Of a stretch of DNA of 64,000 nt, positions 62,328 to 64,000 are shown in pieces. The stretch covers positions 1,364,001 to 1,428,000 of the forward strand of contig OZ251461.1 in NCBI GenBank assembly GCA_965242575.1, written 5' to 3'. Within the stretch, counting starts at the first letter, position 1; the number at the start of each line of letters is the position of its first letter. The notes beneath the pieces were generated by a model. That model did no database searches. It was not told the origin of the DNA and saw only the letters and a list, made by a program, of their open reading frames with translations. The stretch comes from JANQOH01 sp965242575. Lineage in GTDB: Bacteria; Pseudomonadota; Alphaproteobacteria; UBA7887. The position numbers and the translations under genes were made by a program.

Positions 62328-63255
62328 GATCCCGTACCGGAATGGTTTTTGCTTTTATATTCTTGCCATTCTTCGGATGAGGATCTGCACGTTTCCGATG
62401 AAGAGCCATGCCTGCGCCGTGGCGATGGTCGCCTCGAAGTCCTTGGCCAGACGCCGGTTACGGCTCAACCAAGCCAATGTCCGTTCGACGACCCATCGGC
62501 GCGGCAACGGCTCGAAGCCGCGCATTGTGTCGGACCGTTTCACGACCTCGATCCTCCACCGCCCCTTGCCATCGAGCGCGGCCCGGAGTTTCGGACCCGC
62601 ATAAGCGCCATCGGCGAACACGCAGCGCAGCCAGGGAAAACTGGAGCGGATGGAGGTGAGCAGTTCGGGCGCGCCGTCGCGGTCCTGGATATCGGCAGCG
62701 TGAACCTGCGCCGTGACCAGCAAGCCGCCCGTGTCGGTGAGGATATGCCGCTTGCGGCCCTTGACCTTCTTGCCAGCGTCGAAGCCGCGCGGACCGCCGC
62801 TTTCCGTGGTCTTCACCGACTGGCTGTCGACGACGCCGGCGGACGGGCTGGCCCGCCGCCCCTCCGCCTTGCGCGCCTTCAGCATAAGGCGATGGCCGAT
62901 CGACACCCACAAACCGCTATCGCGCCAAGCCGAGAAATATCGATACACCATCCGCCACGGCGGAAACTCCTTCGGCAACATGCGCCACGGACAGCCACTG
63001 CGAAGGACGTACAAGATGGCGTTGACCGCCTCGCGCAAATCCGTGCTGCGCCGGCGCCCCAGAGGCTTGCGGGCCGGCATGTCGGGCGCAATCAGCCGCC
63101 ATTCCGCCTCTCTCAAATCGCTTGCATAGCGCCCGCCATCGCGCGCATACTTCGCGCGAGTGATTTCAGTCCACATGTTGCGCCTCGCTGGCTGGTTCCC
63201 ACAACCAGTGAACCACAACCGACTGAAATCACTCAATTCATTTCGAAACGGCCTC
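62328..63255 (-). mobile_element. IS5-family insertion sequence (IS427-like), about 928 bp
   Basis: The ends are imperfect inverted repeats: the left begins GATCCCGTACCGGAATGG, and the right read inward begins GAGGCCGTTTCGAAATGA (about 13 of 18 match). TTA flanks both ends (62325-62327 and 63256-63258), a plausible target duplication. It is distinct from the element at 51296. Confidence 0.75.
62355..63176 (-). CDS. IS5-family DDE transposase (IS427-like)
   Basis: 273 residues. The N-terminal DUF4096-like part is WRLIAPDMPARKPLGRRRSTDLREAVNAILYVLRSGCPWRMLPKEFPPW. The catalytic residues are in GVVDSQSVKTTESGG, CVFADGAYAGPKL and RRWVVERTLAWLSRNRRLAKDFE. It is a single open frame of normal length. 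The ATG at 63176 (MWTEITRAKYARDG) fits family N-termini. Confidence 0.94.
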   Translation of the reverse strand: MWTEITRAKYARDGGRYASDLREAEWRLIAPDMPARKPLGRRRSTDLREAVNAILYVLRSGCPWRMLPKEFPPWRMVYRYFSAWRDSGLWVSIGHRLMLKARKAEGRRASPSAGVVDSQSVKTTESGGPRGFDAGKKVKGRKRHILTDTGGLLVTAQVHAADIQDRDGAPELLTSIRSSFPWLRCVFADGAYAGPKLRAALDGKGRWRIEVVKRSDTMRGFEPLPRRWVVERTLAWLSRNRRLAKDFEATIATAQAWLFIGNVQILIRRMARI

Positions 63256-63256
63256 T

Positions 63257-63502
63257 TACGTCGTGAACCACTGCGGCGACGGGTTCGACGAAGGAGCGGA
63301 GTACCGGCCGGACTTCGTCCTGTCCCGAGAGCGCGTCGATTCCCCGTTTCTTCTGACGCCGGGGAACGGCGCGGCGTTCCTGTACGACGGCGCCGCATGG
63401 CGCGAGGCCGCCGCGGGAGACTCCCGGCCGAACCCGGCGCGCGTCCTCGCGGACGGCGGCCTTGAATTTCCCTGCGGGAGGCGAATACTCCCGCATGGAT
63501 GA
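63257..63502 (+). pseudogene. 3-prime fragment of an unidentified gene next to the IS
   Basis: From the IS junction a frame reads YVVNHCGDGFDEGAEYRPDF and continues through VLSRERVDSPFLLTPGNGAAFLYDGAAW to a stop at 63502. Its balanced, acidic composition looks like genuine protein, unlike the Arg-rich alternative frame. It is not in frame with the PLD-like gene, so it is probably the tail of a different gene brought next to the IS by deletion. Confidence 0.5.
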
Positions 63503-63662
63503 CAGGGGGCCCGACGCGCCCTGCGGCAATTTCGACGTCCTCTCCTTCGACTGCTACGGCGCGTCGGCGGCGACGGCGGAGCGTGCGGCGTTCGGCGCTT
63601 CGGTTGACGACCGGACGCCCTTCCCCGACAGCGCTCGCGCCCTCGCCGCGCTCGCCGGATAG
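63495..63662 (+). pseudogene. Internally deleted HAD-superfamily hydrolase
   Basis: The short frame from ATG 63495 reads ...NFDVLSFDCYGASAATAERA and then DDRTPFPDSARALAALAG. The first part is HAD motif I (D-x-D-x-x-G/A type, FDVLSFDCYGT in intact enzymes). PFPDSARALAAL is normally about 90 residues further on, just before motif II. The middle and the end of the gene are missing, so it is a relic. Confidence 0.65.
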
Positions 63663-63823
63663 CCCGCCGCTTGCGCCGCAGTATGCGCCCCGTTATTCCC
63701 GTCCGGCGTGTACCGGCCCGTTCGACGCCCTTGAAGCCGCTGAGGCGCCGGTTCGCGGCGTGGAAGCGCGCGGCGAAGCGGACGACCGGAACGAGGCGCC
63801 GCGGCTCGGAGGAGGCGATACCT

Positions 63824-64000
63824 ATGCGAGAATCTATTCTCCGCGGCGGCGGCGTCCCTCCGATGCTCGTCCTTGCGTTGGCGCTGTCGTATATATTCGT
63901 GTTCGGCGAGAGGCGCGACCATTTCTATTGGCTGCACGACTGGATGTCGTCCAACAACATGGCCGTCGCCGCCAACCTTTCGCCGGAGCATGATTTTCTC
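63824..64000 (+). CDS. 5-prime part of a membrane protein gene (runs off the window)
   Basis: Open from ATG 63824 to the window end, with GGAGGAGG at good spacing. The 59 visible residues have a short basic N-terminus, one membrane helix (PPMLVLALALSYIFVFG) and an aromatic segment (RRDHFYWLHDWMSSNNMAVAAN). No family can be named from this; polytopic glycosyltransferase-like proteins often start in this way. Confidence 0.6.
   Translation, partial: MRESILRGGGVPPMLVLALALSYIFVFGERRDHFYWLHDWMSSNNMAVAANLSPEHDFL

Overview
The window is very GC-rich bacterial DNA (roughly 70 percent or more by eye) with dense, translationally coupled genes. Start codons are often GTG overlapping the previous stop. 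Gene content and order (tRNA-Leu-tig-clpP-clpX-lon; lppC/rsmI-yraN-BON-gshB-comM-pyrE; lysC-ptsP-rodZ-ispG-prfA-prmC) fit an alphaproteobacterium, probably Rhodospirillales-like. That placement is inference. A PQQ alcohol dehydrogenase with the lanthanide-type Asp-Tyr-Asp motif, a dedicated binding protein and a cytochrome c indicate periplasmic alcohol oxidation.

Layout. 1-3.4 kb is accessory DNA: a lower-GC GIY-YIG protein, a G-rich repeat-laden stretch, a small glycine-rich membrane peptide and a complete IS630-type element. 3.4-9 kb has a NosR/NirI-type flavoprotein, a TPR protein, a polytopic membrane protein and a methyltransferase gene broken at a run of 16 G. 8.9-26.5 kb is mostly housekeeping: lppC, rsmI, yraN, BON lipoprotein, gshB, comM, pyrE, a frameshifted DNA methyltransferase, xthA, lon, clpX, clpP, tig, tRNA-Leu, an AceE-like E1 enzyme and a crotonase. 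An AIPR-type defence gene and bifunctional NAD(P)HX repair follow, then a porin closed by a strong terminator.

31.6-44.2 kb is the most unusual part. A consensus-like promoter is followed at its predicted transcription start by 14 copies of a 13-bp repeat, then three tandem NHLP-type RiPP precursor genes with Ser/Ala/Gly/Thr-rich cores and no modifying enzyme nearby. Downstream are a binding protein, a HEAT-repeat protein, and a second promoter whose predicted start is followed by six copies of a 15-bp repeat abutting the start codon of an autotransporter-like protein. That protein has a low-GC six-cysteine passenger domain. Next come two DUF4384-type proteins and two secreted caspase-like proteins (OmpA-caspase-DUF4384 and beta-propeller-caspase). 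I read this as a variably expressed exported or surface system; its function is unknown.

44.4-51.1 kb is a probable alcohol-oxidation locus: VWA protein, second NosR-like protein, HExxH protein, PQQ dehydrogenase, XoxJ-like protein, cytochrome c. 51.2-52.7 kb is a graveyard: an ATPase cut by an IS5-type element, next to an inverted remnant of a related element. 52.9-61.7 kb is a housekeeping run from lysC to prmC. 61.7-63.7 kb is a second graveyard: a PLD-like gene cut by another IS5-type element, an unassigned 3-prime fragment and an internally deleted HAD gene. The window ends inside a new membrane-protein gene.
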